From assembly GCA_028714255.1 (NCBI GenBank), contig JAQTMR010000001.1, positions 124,001 through 188,000 on the forward strand: a DNA stretch of 64,000 nt. The letters are read 5' to 3'. Below the pieces are notes generated by a model, which saw only the letters and a list, made by a program, of their open reading frames with translations, was not told the DNA's origin and made no database searches. Positions 18,864 to 28,711 of the stretch are shown piece after piece (the stretch's first letter is position 1; every line of letters starts with the position of its first letter). Source of the stretch: Phycisphaerae bacterium. Its GTDB lineage: Bacteria > Planctomycetota > Phycisphaerae > Sedimentisphaerales > Anaerobacaceae. The position numbers and the translations under genes were made by a program.

Positions 18864-18947
18864 GCCGAAGTGGCGGAACTGGCAGACGCGCGGGATTCAA
18901 AATCCCGTCCTGGCAACAGGGTGAGGGTTCAATTCCCTCCTTCGGCA
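18864..18947 (+). tRNA. tRNA-Leu (anticodon CAA)
   Basis: GCCGAAGTGGCGGAACTGGCAGACGCGCGGGATTCAAAATCCCGTCCTGGCAACAGGGTGAGGGTTCAATTCCCTCCTTCGGCA; long variable arm; anticodon loop TTCAAAA. Confidence 0.96.
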
Positions 18948-19042
18948 TTGTAATTTAGCGTATGGCGTCCGGGATATAACGGGTAAAAACTCGAAAATAC
19001 GAAACTCGCGCCGACAACAACCGACAGGTTTTAGAAAGGCCT

Positions 19043-19783
19043 TTGATGCTTTTGAAGGAAAGACTCGAATCCGCAGGGAATTGGCTATTCAAGTGGAGAA
19101 GCTTCCTGCCGTTGCTTACAATAGGTCTTTTCCTAATCGCTATGCGAACTCTTTCATCTGCTCAAAGTAAAAATAACCAGGACCTGGTATGGGAAGGTAT
19201 TTCCTTTGCGATTTCACTGTTCGGGCTGGCAATTAGATTTTATATCGCCGGTGAAATTCCGAAAGGGACATCCGGCAGAACAACAAACAAGCCAAAGGCG
19301 AGGTCTCTAAATACTACGGGAATGTATTCTGTGGTCAGGAATCCGCTGTACCTCGGCAACTTTTTCGTATGGTTCGGTTTTTCAATGTTTCCCCACTCCT
19401 TGTTTTTAGTCATAATACTTACTTTTCTTTTCTTTATTTACTACAAGCTGATAATTTTAGCGGAAGAAAAAGTTCTGCGCGAGAAATTCGGCAGTGCGTT
19501 CGATGAATGGGCACAGAAAACGCCGGCGTTGTTTCCACGATTTAGAAACTGGCGGAAAGCGTCTTTGCCCTTTTCACTAAAAGCCGCGATTAAAAGGGAA
19601 TACTCAACTTTCTTTGCAATAATAGCTGCTTTTACCTGCCTGGAAATAGGCGAAGATTTTTTCCGTGTCGGCAAACTGGTATTTGACCCGGTGTGGACAA
19701 CGATATTCTTCGCGGGGCTGTTCACATACGTAATACTGCGAGCCTTGAAAAAGAAGGGGTTTCTGAATGTTGAAGGAAGATAA
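19043..19783 (+). CDS. Isoprenylcysteine carboxyl methyltransferase (ICMT/PEMT-like) family membrane protein
   Basis: TTGMYSVVRNPLYLGNFFVWFGFSMFP ... LAEEKVLREKFGSAFDEWAQKTPALFPRF. Confidence 0.75.
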   Translation: MMLLKERLESAGNWLFKWRSFLPLLTIGLFLIAMRTLSSAQSKNNQDLVWEGISFAISLFGLAIRFYIAGEIPKGTSGRTTNKPKARSLNTTGMYSVVRNPLYLGNFFVWFGFSMFPHSLFLVIILTFLFFIYYKLIILAEEKVLREKFGSAFDEWAQKTPALFPRFRNWRKASLPFSLKAAIKREYSTFFAIIAAFTCLEIGEDFFRVGKLVFDPVWTTIFFAGLFTYVILRALKKKGFLNVEGR

Positions 19784-19852
19784 TACACAACCCTGACCAC
19801 AGCCTTTGGTCTTTATATTAAACACACAGATATTATAGAAAGATTTTGGCCT

Positions 19853-20479
19853 ATGAGCACAAGCGTAAATAAACTACTATTCAATATCGCACGCCAACGG
19901 ATAACGGTTTCCCGCATTTTCGGCGTCCTGGTCCTGCTGCTTATACTTTTTACGACACCTTCCTTCAGCCGGGATAGTTTGACGGATACAGTCCTTGGAA
20001 TGTCGGGCTTATTTTTGCTTACGATTTGCAGCGTCGGCAGATTATGGGCATTGTTATACATCAGCGGTTACAAGAAGCTCGAGCTTATCACGGAAGGCCC
20101 CTACTCGATGGTGCGGCACCCTTTATATGTCTTCAGTCTCATAGGAGCAATCGGCATCGGATTAGCATCAAAAAACATCCTTGTTCTTGCAGCACTAGTT
20201 ATTTTCTATCTGTTGTATTATCCTCTGACAATTATTGTGGAGGAAAGAAAGCTGGTGGACAAGTTCGACCAGGGATACCTTGATTACATCAAGCGCACGC
20301 CACGATTTTTGCCCAAATTATCACTGTACAAGGGCAATGTCCAATATCAAATAAATGCTGATGTTTACGTAAAAAAGATGATATTCGGGATGTGGTTCAT
20401 CTGGATTTATATTATTCTGAACATCATAGAAATACTCCAACAGAGCGGCCACATACCTGTGTTTTTAAGAGTACCGTAG
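19853..20479 (+). CDS. Second ICMT-like membrane methyltransferase
   Basis: TEGPYSMVRHPLYVFSLIGAIGIGL ... VEERKLVDKFDQGYLDYIKRTPRFLPKL. Confidence 0.75.
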   Translation: MSTSVNKLLFNIARQRITVSRIFGVLVLLLILFTTPSFSRDSLTDTVLGMSGLFLLTICSVGRLWALLYISGYKKLELITEGPYSMVRHPLYVFSLIGAIGIGLASKNILVLAALVIFYLLYYPLTIIVEERKLVDKFDQGYLDYIKRTPRFLPKLSLYKGNVQYQINADVYVKKMIFGMWFIWIYIILNIIEILQQSGHIPVFLRVP

Positions 20480-20714
20480 AGTTTAAGGCAGGAACAGCGT
20501 ATTTGATAAAAGTTTTGCGGCTTTCTTTCGCCTTAAAATCCTATTAGACAGAAAGTTTAGTTTAACATCCTGTGCAGGTAATGGGCAGTTTTTCGATTGA
20601 CGCTGGAGAATTGGGGATTTACTATTAGCAGCATATAACGTGCAGCAAATAGCGTATCGTTTCCTGCTCACGCTGGGAGGACAAAATCCGCCCCGCCTAT
20701 AGCAGGCAACAAGT

Positions 20715-21542
20715 TTGGAGAAAAAGAATATGATTGGGGCGATCGGAGCTAATACGGTAGAAGACGTCAGTGATATAGGCCGATTCGGCAGGTTTGCCTG
20801 GCGGGCTATAAAAGCATGCGGGTGGAGCATAGGCAGGACGGCAACGTATCCGTTGATATGGGTACAAATGAATATAATCGGCGTTCGCAGCGTGCCGATT
20901 GTAATGATAACGGGGGCGTTCGTAGGAATGATACTGGCGGTACAGGCATACGACCAGCTTGCTGGTATGGGGCTGGAAGAACATTTGGGAGTTTTGATTA
21001 ACATCTCGGTCGTCAAAGAGCTGGGTCCTGTTCTTACGGCGGTGATGCTGGCGGGACGGGTCGGCGGGGCTTTGACAGCCGAGCTTGGGACAATGAACGT
21101 CACCGAGCAGATAGATGCGGTCAGGAGCATGGGGACCGACCCTGTAAAGTATCTGGTTGCACCGCGACTTCTGGCGTGTCTTTTTCTTACGCCAGTACTG
21201 ATTATCTATGCGGATTTGCTCGGAGTATTGGGTGGATATTTCATAGGGGTTATTCAGTTAGGAATTAATAGTCAGGGGTATTGGGACTTTAGCGCATACG
21301 GAGTAGATATGTGGGACGTAGCCGTCGGCGTTATAAAGGGATTTTTCTTCGGTGCGGCTATTGCCGTAATCAGTTGTTATAAGGGATTTACGTGCAAGGA
21401 AGGTGCGCACGGCGTAGGGCAGGCGTGCACAGAGGCGTTTGTTACCAGCTTTATGGCTATATTGGCGCTGGATTTTGCACTGGCAGTAGTTTTTAAGGCG
21501 ATTTACAATACATTCTGGCCCATGAAAAGTCTTGTAGGGTAA
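20715..21542 (+). CDS. mlaE: MlaE-family ABC transporter permease
   Basis: VPIVMITGAFVGMILAVQAYDQLAGMGLEEHLGVLINISVVKELGPVLTAVMLAGRVGGALTAELGTM. Confidence 0.9.
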   Translation: MEKKNMIGAIGANTVEDVSDIGRFGRFAWRAIKACGWSIGRTATYPLIWVQMNIIGVRSVPIVMITGAFVGMILAVQAYDQLAGMGLEEHLGVLINISVVKELGPVLTAVMLAGRVGGALTAELGTMNVTEQIDAVRSMGTDPVKYLVAPRLLACLFLTPVLIIYADLLGVLGGYFIGVIQLGINSQGYWDFSAYGVDMWDVAVGVIKGFFFGAAIAVISCYKGFTCKEGAHGVGQACTEAFVTSFMAILALDFALAVVFKAIYNTFWPMKSLVG

Positions 21543-21574
21543 AAAAACAAAAAAGTAGAGAAGCAAAAGCGGAA

Positions 21575-22432
21575 ATGGAAAACGGCGAGCATAATAATCA
21601 GACCGCAGATGGAAACGGCAACGGTATAATCGTTATTAAAAACCTTACCAAGAAATTCGGTGACAATATCGTCCTGGATAATATTTCTCTGTCGATAGAG
21701 AAAGGCAAGACGACTGTGGTAATCGGGCCGAGCGGATGTGGCAAGACTGTTTTGATAAAGAATTTCATAGTGCTGCTTCGGCCGAGCTCGGGCGAGATTT
21801 ATTTCAAGAACAAACGAATTGATAATCTGCCTGAGAGGGAATTAAACACCATACGCATTCATTACGGTTTTCTTTTTCAGGGAGGAGCATTGTTCGACAG
21901 TCTCAGCGTTGCCGAGAATATAATGTTTCCGATAAGGCAGCATTATAACACGACCGATTGGGGGCATGTCGAGGATGTCATCAAGACCAAACTGGCGATG
22001 GTCGGCCTGGATGGTTTTCAGAATTATTATCCCGCTAATCTTTCCGGAGGTCAGAAAAAAAGGGTGGCATTGGCAAGGGCTATTGCGCTGAATCCGGAGG
22101 TGATTTTGTATGATGAGCCGACGACCGGGCTGGACCCGATTCGCGCAGATATAATCAACGAGCTTGTTTTGAAGCTTCAAAGAGAACTCGGCGCGACAAC
22201 GGTCGTAGTTACCCACGATATGACAAGCGCTTACAAGATAGCGGACCGAATCATTATGCTTCATAACGGCAAAATTATTGCCGACGGTGATGCCGAGCAT
22301 ATTCGTAATCATCCCCATCCCGTAGTTCAGCAATTTATCACCGGCCAGGTCAGCGAAGACGACCTCGCAGTCCTGCGCGCAAGCGGCAGTGTCGCCAAGG
22401 CCCAGTTCCTGCCTCGCGATTTTAAGGAATAA
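21575..22432 (+). CDS. mlaF: MlaF-family ABC transporter ATP-binding protein
   Basis: Walker A GPSGCGKTVLIK, signature LSGGQKKRVALARAIALNPEVILYDEPTTGLDP; adjacent to mlaE. Confidence 0.92.
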   Translation: MENGEHNNQTADGNGNGIIVIKNLTKKFGDNIVLDNISLSIEKGKTTVVIGPSGCGKTVLIKNFIVLLRPSSGEIYFKNKRIDNLPERELNTIRIHYGFLFQGGALFDSLSVAENIMFPIRQHYNTTDWGHVEDVIKTKLAMVGLDGFQNYYPANLSGGQKKRVALARAIALNPEVILYDEPTTGLDPIRADIINELVLKLQRELGATTVVVTHDMTSAYKIADRIIMLHNGKIIADGDAEHIRNHPHPVVQQFITGQVSEDDLAVLRASGSVAKAQFLPRDFKE

Positions 22433-22440
22433 CAAAAGCG

Positions 22441-25308
22441 ATGAGCAAAAAACTGGAGGACGCGGCTGACGATTTGTCCAAAGTTGTGCGGGGAGATGTT
22501 TTTGCCGACATATTACACAGGGCGGCATATTCCAGCGACGCGAGCATTTATCAGATAACTCCCGGATGTGTTGTTGCGCCTCGTGATGCTACGGACGTGG
22601 CATCTGTTGTGAAGTACGCATTTGCCCACGGCATACCAATAGCAGCTCGCGGAGCGGGCAGCGGGGTAGCCGGCGAGTCGCTGTGCAGCGGCATAGTCTT
22701 CGATATGAAGCGGTATATGAACAAAATTATCAGCGTGGATGACGAGGGAGCAATTGCGGTCTGTGAGCCCGGTGTGGTGCTGGACGATTTGAATAATTGT
22801 CTGGCAGATTACGGCAGGAAAATCGGGCCTGACCCATCAAGCAGTAATCGAGCGACAATAGGCGGCTGCGTAGCCAATAATGCCACAGGGTCGCATTCGC
22901 TCGAATACGGCCATATCGGCGGCTTCGTGGAAAGTATTGAGGCAGTTCTGGCTGACGGCAGTGTAGTTGAGTTCGAAAATAATTTCGACCCGGCAGGGGG
23001 AAAAAACGAGAAACTTGCTTCTATCGCGAAGAGATGCGAATCTGTTCTTTCGGGCAGCGATGCGGTCATAACGAAAGCGATGCCAGCAACAAAACGAAAT
23101 CGCAGCGGGTACACAATAGCCGGGGTTTGTCATAACGGCAAGATTGATATGGCCCGGTTATTAGCAGGCTCGGAGGGAACGCTGGCTATTTTTACTAAAA
23201 TCACGCTCAGGACTGTTGCGTTACCTAAAGCAAAAGGTCTGCTGCAGCTTGAGTTCGATTCATTCGAAAAGATGGCCAGGGCCGTGCCAATTATAGTTGA
23301 CAGCGGGGCATCGGCGTGCGAGCTGATGGACAGGACTTTGATTGATATGGCGATTGAGGCGTTGCCCGAATACCGTGATATTTTGCCAAGCGGCGGGGTT
23401 GTTGTTCTGTTGGTTGAGCATACCGGCGAGACGGCGGAGCAGGTAAGGAAAAAAATAGAAGCTACCGATTTGAAAGTCGGGGAATCGGCCTGCGGGCGCG
23501 AGATTATTTTTGAGCCGGGACAACAGAAACGCTTGTGGAAGTCACGCAAGGATGCCGGGCCGCTGCTTTATAGAAAAAGGGGCAGAAAACATCCGGCGGA
23601 ATTTATGGAAGACACGTCTGTGGAATACACTCAGCTTTGGGAATACATCCGCGGGCTGCAAAATATTGCGAAAAAGTACGATTTTGCCGTGTCGTTCTTC
23701 GGCCATGCCGGCGACGGCGAGCTGCATCTTCGGCCATATCTGGATTTGAGCGACCCCGCGGAAGTGGAAAAAATGCGGTCGATTGCAAATGATGTTTTCG
23801 AGCTTGCGTGGTCGTTAGGCGGAACAATCAGTGGAGAGCACGCAGTCGGGCTGGTGAGGGCGTCTTTTCTGCGAAGGCAATATGGAAATGAATATTATCA
23901 ACTGCTCTGCGAAATCAAAAAGATATTCGACCCCGAAGATATAATGAATCCCGGCAAAATTATCAATCCCGACGAAGATATTATGGTCAAGAATTTGAGA
24001 GCGGGACATAAAATCTCGCCGGAGATAATAAAATCGAAATCGCTTTTAGATGGCTCTGAACTCGAGCAGGAGCTTGACCAATGCTATGGGTGCGGGCTGT
24101 GCCTGAGCAGGGAATCCGATTTGCGGATGTGCCCGGTTTATCGTGCGATGGGTGAGGAATTAGGCGGCTCGCGGGCGAAGGTCAATGTACTTCGTTTTTG
24201 GGCGAGCGGCCAGTTTAAGAAGGGAGATTTTGAATCGCCGGAGTTCAGAAAGTTTCTGGATTTATGTATGAACTGCAAGGCGTGTTCGCGAGAATGTCCG
24301 GCAGGGGTCGATATTTCCAGATTGATGGCTGCGGCAAGAGCGGAATATGTAAGCAGGCGGGGACTGAGACGTGCGGAGCTGGCATTGAGCTGCAACCGGT
24401 ATCTAAGTATTTTGGGCGGTATTTTTTCGCCGATTTCAAATTTCTTTATGCGGCTTTCGATTTTCAAATGGTTTTTGGAGAAAATTTCCGGGATAGACCG
24501 GCGAAGAAAGATGCCTTCTTTTACGGGCAGGTCGTTTTTGAGAGCCGGGCGGAAATATCTGGAGGCCTCCAAGCCAATTGAGAAACCGCTTGAAAAAATA
24601 GCCTATTTTGTGGACACATACGCAAATTATAACGACCACGAGCTTGGGTTTGCGGTACTTGAAGTTCTGCGGCACAATGACATCGAGGTAATTTTGCCGA
24701 AGCAACGGCCCGCGCCGCTGCCGGCGATTGTATATGGAAACATAAAGACGGCACGCAAGGATTTGGCATATAGTGTAAAGTACTTAACCAAAGCGGTTCG
24801 AGACGGATACAAGATTGTGTGTTCAGAACCGAGCGCCGCGTTGTGCCTGAAAGAGGAGTTGAGGTATTTTGTTGCAGATGAAGATGCGCAGCTTATTTCG
24901 GACAATACGTATGAGCTTATGAGCTATCTTTTGGATTTGTTCAAACAAAACAAGTTGAAACCGGTTAAGAATCACATATCGCAGGGTTTTGCTTATCATC
25001 AGCCTTGCCATTTGTATGCTCTCGGTGAAGGTCGGGCTGGAATTGAGCTTTTGAAAAGGCTATGTTCCGTAGAGATAGCGGAGCTTGACGCCGGCTGCTG
25101 CGGGATAGCGGGGACGTTCGGAATGCAGAAAAAAAATTACGAGCTTTCTACACAAATATCTGCGAGACTGAAGGAAGCGATTGAAAAGTCATCTATGGAA
25201 ACCATCCTTACCGAATGCGCCGCATGCAAGATGCAGATAGAACATATAAGCAAAGTTGCGGTGGTGCACCCCATAAAACTGCTCGCGGAAGCATATAGAA
25301 GTGCGTAA
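22441..25308 (+). CDS. FAD-linked oxidase / Fe-S / CCG-domain fusion (D-lactate dehydrogenase or glycolate oxidase type)
   Basis: FAD_binding_4 motif GAGSGVAGESLCSGIVFDMKRYMNKI; two Cys clusters CYGCGLCLSRESDLRMCPVY and CMNCKACSRECP; C-terminal HQPCHLYALG...DAGCCGIAGTFG. Confidence 0.88.
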   Translation: MSKKLEDAADDLSKVVRGDVFADILHRAAYSSDASIYQITPGCVVAPRDATDVASVVKYAFAHGIPIAARGAGSGVAGESLCSGIVFDMKRYMNKIISVDDEGAIAVCEPGVVLDDLNNCLADYGRKIGPDPSSSNRATIGGCVANNATGSHSLEYGHIGGFVESIEAVLADGSVVEFENNFDPAGGKNEKLASIAKRCESVLSGSDAVITKAMPATKRNRSGYTIAGVCHNGKIDMARLLAGSEGTLAIFTKITLRTVALPKAKGLLQLEFDSFEKMARAVPIIVDSGASACELMDRTLIDMAIEALPEYRDILPSGGVVVLLVEHTGETAEQVRKKIEATDLKVGESACGREIIFEPGQQKRLWKSRKDAGPLLYRKRGRKHPAEFMEDTSVEYTQLWEYIRGLQNIAKKYDFAVSFFGHAGDGELHLRPYLDLSDPAEVEKMRSIANDVFELAWSLGGTISGEHAVGLVRASFLRRQYGNEYYQLLCEIKKIFDPEDIMNPGKIINPDEDIMVKNLRAGHKISPEIIKSKSLLDGSELEQELDQCYGCGLCLSRESDLRMCPVYRAMGEELGGSRAKVNVLRFWASGQFKKGDFESPEFRKFLDLCMNCKACSRECPAGVDISRLMAAARAEYVSRRGLRRAELALSCNRYLSILGGIFSPISNFFMRLSIFKWFLEKISGIDRRRKMPSFTGRSFLRAGRKYLEASKPIEKPLEKIAYFVDTYANYNDHELGFAVLEVLRHNDIEVILPKQRPAPLPAIVYGNIKTARKDLAYSVKYLTKAVRDGYKIVCSEPSAALCLKEELRYFVADEDAQLISDNTYELMSYLLDLFKQNKLKPVKNHISQGFAYHQPCHLYALGEGRAGIELLKRLCSVEIAELDAGCCGIAGTFGMQKKNYELSTQISARLKEAIEKSSMETILTECAACKMQIEHISKVAVVHPIKLLAEAYRSA

Positions 25309-25361
25309 CAGAACAAGGTGAAAGACAAAAACAGAAGTTAATTGCCGGGGACAGGAATATT

Positions 25362-26201
25362 CTATGGGATATAATCCTGGAGTTTGCGGTAATACAGGAT
25401 TTCGGTGTTTTTCATCAGCTCAAGTCCCTTTATCCAGCCTAATGTTATTAAAGCTATGCTGACTAATATGACACTGAGCGCAAGGGCCATATCGAAGGCA
25501 AGTTTTTTCGAAAAGACAACAAGCAGTATAAAAGCAAAGGGCACCAGGAGTACAGAGAGCTTAGTAAGGACAATAAGCATTATAACCGCAACGATTACTA
25601 AAAAGGCAATTTCCGGATAATTTTCGAGATACGGTTTAAAAACCGTATAGATATCCAGATTGGTTTTAAAGAATGTCGGCAAACCTTTCCAGAGCAATAA
25701 TATGCCCGAGACCAGCGTACAAGGTCCAAGTGTAGTGCATATCATAACAAAGGTAGCCAGCCATTCGCGATGTATCTTATCGTCTTGAGACGCTTTTTCG
25801 TTAATTATAATATTTGCCCGCCTTAATCTTTTAGTTACATCCCATCGGCGTCGCTTTCCTTTCGGTATATCAGGGAAAACATCTTCCCATCTTTCACCTG
25901 CAAGGCATCTATACAACCATCTCAAGGGAAACCGAGGTTTAAAATAATCCGCTGTTTTTACAATATGGAGCAAAGAGAAGATTTGCTGGAGACAGTAGCC
26001 AACGGCATAGGCCAGGCCTATTGCAATAATATAGAATATGATATTAGCTGATTTAGGAACGATGTTGATGTTGACTGAATTTTTTGAGACATCTATTTTG
26101 CCCCAAACGTATAAAAAGCTAAGTATGACCGAAGCTCCGCCTATGATATAAGTTATATCCCTAATGATGAAATTTCTAAACGACTTAGCCAGTTTGCTCA
26201 T
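25362..26201 (-). CDS. Hypothetical multi-pass membrane protein
   Basis: Single long ORF with several hydrophobic helices. Confidence 0.6.
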   Translation of the reverse strand: MSKLAKSFRNFIIRDITYIIGGASVILSFLYVWGKIDVSKNSVNINIVPKSANIIFYIIAIGLAYAVGYCLQQIFSLLHIVKTADYFKPRFPLRWLYRCLAGERWEDVFPDIPKGKRRRWDVTKRLRRANIIINEKASQDDKIHREWLATFVMICTTLGPCTLVSGILLLWKGLPTFFKTNLDIYTVFKPYLENYPEIAFLVIVAVIMLIVLTKLSVLLVPFAFILLVVFSKKLAFDMALALSVILVSIALITLGWIKGLELMKNTEILYYRKLQDYIP

Positions 26202-26228
26202 AAAAGTTTTTCCTTCGCATCGATTATT

Positions 26229-27140
26229 CTATGGCGGACATTTGGCACAGATAGAACGGAATAGGGTCGTGCTCAGGTAGCGGTCGCCACGGTCAGGCAA
26301 GATAACGACAATCGTACCGGAGGACATATCTTCAGCTATGTGCAAAGCGCCGGCGACGGCTGCGCCGCTGGACATTCCAACGAAAATTCCTTCTTCAGCA
26401 GCAAGGCTGCGGGTAGCTTCAAAGGCCCGGTCATCATCAATGGTGATTTTTTCATCCAAAACCTCCGGGGCGTAAATCTCAGGGACAATAGATTCTTTCA
26501 TATTCTTGAGCCCCTGTATTGTATGACCTTCGGGCGGCTCGACTCCGACGACTTTGGTGCCCGGTTTTTTCTCTTTGAAGAACATCTTCAGGCCCATCAG
26601 GGTCCCTGTCGTCCCCATGCCGGCGACAACTATGTCAATCTCTCCGTTGGTCTGGGAGAGAATTTCCGGGCCGGTTGTCTCATAATGGGCAAGGATATTA
26701 TTCTCATTGGCGAACTGGTTGGGCATATAATACTTGCCCGGCTCGGCGTCGAGGAGTTGATGAGCCTTTCTAATGGAGCCATCGGTACCCTCTTTAGCAG
26801 GTGTAAGGACGACCTCAGCGTTTAATGCCTGCAAGATATGCTGTCTTTCTATGCTGACACATTCAGGCATACAAAGTTTGACCCGATACCCTTTTGCGGC
26901 GCCAATCATAGCCAAAGCGATTCCAGTATTTCCAGATGTCGGCTCGAGTATAATTTTGTTTTTTGTTAACTGGCCGGCTTCTTCGGCCTTTTTTATCATC
27001 CAGTATGCGGGGCGGTCTTTGATGGAGCCGCCGGGGTTAGCGCCTTCATACTTTCCAAAGATTCTGACTTTGGGATTTTTGCTGTTCAGCTTGTTAAGCT
27101 CCACAAGCGGCGTATTACCAATGGCCGATAATATGCTCAT
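26229..27140 (-). CDS. cysK: Cysteine synthase family PLP enzyme
   Basis: IGNTPLVELNKLN, GGSIKDRPAYWMI, LEPTSGNTGIALAMIGAAKGYRV, GMGTTGTLMG. Confidence 0.88.
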   Translation of the reverse strand: MSILSAIGNTPLVELNKLNSKNPKVRIFGKYEGANPGGSIKDRPAYWMIKKAEEAGQLTKNKIILEPTSGNTGIALAMIGAAKGYRVKLCMPECVSIERQHILQALNAEVVLTPAKEGTDGSIRKAHQLLDAEPGKYYMPNQFANENNILAHYETTGPEILSQTNGEIDIVVAGMGTTGTLMGLKMFFKEKKPGTKVVGVEPPEGHTIQGLKNMKESIVPEIYAPEVLDEKITIDDDRAFEATRSLAAEEGIFVGMSSGAAVAGALHIAEDMSSGTIVVILPDRGDRYLSTTLFRSICAKCPP

Positions 27141-27271
27141 AAAAATCTATCTCCTGCCAAATCTACTTATATACAGTCAAATCGACCCAAATATCCAACA
27201 ACATTGATTTATTTGGATTATTTTATATATTGAATTGCAGGAAATAAAGTTAATTTGGCGGGAAACCGGTT

Positions 27272-28309
27272 ATGGCATCAGCAAAAGAAAACCTCAAAGA
27301 AGCAGTGTTATGGGACACAGCAGAAGATAGAAAAGTTCGGTGCAAGCTGTGCAGCTGGAAGTGCATGATAGCTGACGGCGAATTGGGCAGGTGCTGTGTA
27401 CGCAAAAATATAAATGGCGTATTGTACTCGCTAAACTATCGTAAGGTTTGCTCAGCTAATCCCGACCCGATTGAGAAAAAGCCGTTGTTTCATTTTCAGC
27501 CCGGCTCAAGCACTTTTTCCATCGCCACGATGGGCTGTAATTTCCGCTGTGAGTTTTGCCAGAACTGGCAGATAAGCCAAGCAGCTATTGAAGATGGTGG
27601 GATTGAGGGACAAGCAATCAGCCCGGAGCAAATAGTTGCATCGGCTGTTCGCTGCGGATGCAAATCAATCGCCTATACCTATACCGAGCCAACGATTTTT
27701 ATGGAGCTGTGCAATGACTGTGGACGACTGGCAAAAGAACAAGACCTGGCAAATATTTTTGTCAGTAACGGCTACCTGACCACAGAGGCGATTGATTTTG
27801 CCAAAGACTGGCTTGACGGGATAAACATCGACTTAAAGGCGTTCAGTGAGGATTATTACAAAAAGTTGTGCAAGGCGCATCTGAAGCCGGTGCTCGAAGC
27901 GATTAAATACATCGCGAAGGAAACAAACATCTGGCTCGAGATTACGACTTTATTGATTCCGGGCGAGAATGATTCCGACGACGAGTTGAAAAATCTCGCC
28001 GAGTTTATCGTCAACGAGGCCGGTGCTGATGTCCCCTGGCATATCAGTCGATTCCATCCGCAATATAAGTATCAGGATTCCGCACCAACGCCGATGAAGG
28101 CCCTTGAGCGCGCCGAAAGAATAGGAAAAGAAGCTGGGCTGCATTATGTATATACTGGTAATGTGCCGGGGTCTAAATCAGAAAGCACTTTTTGTTATAA
28201 CTGCGGGAGAGTGCTAATTGAACGTATCGGTTACCAAATATCAGCCAACCATATAAAGAATTGCTGCTGTCCGGACTGCGAGACGAAAATAGCCGGTTTT
28301 GGACTTTAG
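27272..28309 (+). CDS. amrS: AmmeMemoRadiSam-system radical SAM enzyme
   Basis: CKLCSWKCMIADGELGRCCVRKN, FSIATMGCNFRCEFCQNWQISQ (CxxxCxxC), WHISRFHPQYKYQD. Confidence 0.88.
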   Translation: MASAKENLKEAVLWDTAEDRKVRCKLCSWKCMIADGELGRCCVRKNINGVLYSLNYRKVCSANPDPIEKKPLFHFQPGSSTFSIATMGCNFRCEFCQNWQISQAAIEDGGIEGQAISPEQIVASAVRCGCKSIAYTYTEPTIFMELCNDCGRLAKEQDLANIFVSNGYLTTEAIDFAKDWLDGINIDLKAFSEDYYKKLCKAHLKPVLEAIKYIAKETNIWLEITTLLIPGENDSDDELKNLAEFIVNEAGADVPWHISRFHPQYKYQDSAPTPMKALERAERIGKEAGLHYVYTGNVPGSKSESTFCYNCGRVLIERIGYQISANHIKNCCCPDCETKIAGFGL

Positions 28310-28311
28310 TA

Positions 28312-28689
28312 TTATTGCCCGCGGCCTCGACAATGGCCTCGACCGTGCCGGCCCCGGCGAAAACGATGCGGGGGCGAGCCAATGGCCTCCGGAGGAACAC
28401 TGAGTTTGACCGAGCCTCCCTGTATTGAGAGGGCTTTTCCATTGACCAGGGCGTCGGCAATTTTTTTATGCGCGGACTCGATGATTCTGCCGAAGGTCTG
28501 CCGGGAAATATTCATTTTCTCCGCAGCCTGTTCCTGATAAAGGCCCTGCAGGTCAGCCAGTCGGATTGCTTCAAGTTCATCAACGGTTAGTATGGTACAC
28601 TGCAATACCGACAAGGGGATGCCCTGAGGTTTGTAGTAGTTGACCTGCGGCAGGCAACCAATGCGTCGGCAATTTATTGGTCTTGGCAT
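28312..28689 (-). CDS. DUF134 HTH DNA-binding protein with RG-rich tail
   Basis: [27 protein letters not shown]...[48 protein letters not shown]; tail [18 protein letters not shown]. Confidence 0.85.
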   Translation of the reverse strand: MPRPINCRRIGCLPQVNYYKPQGIPLSVLQCTILTVDELEAIRLADLQGLYQEQAAEKMNISRQTFGRIIESAHKKIADALVNGKALSIQGGSVKLSVPPEAIGSPPHRFRRGRHGRGHCRGRGQ

Positions 28690-28711
28690 ATCAGACTTCC
28701 GTTTTTATTCC

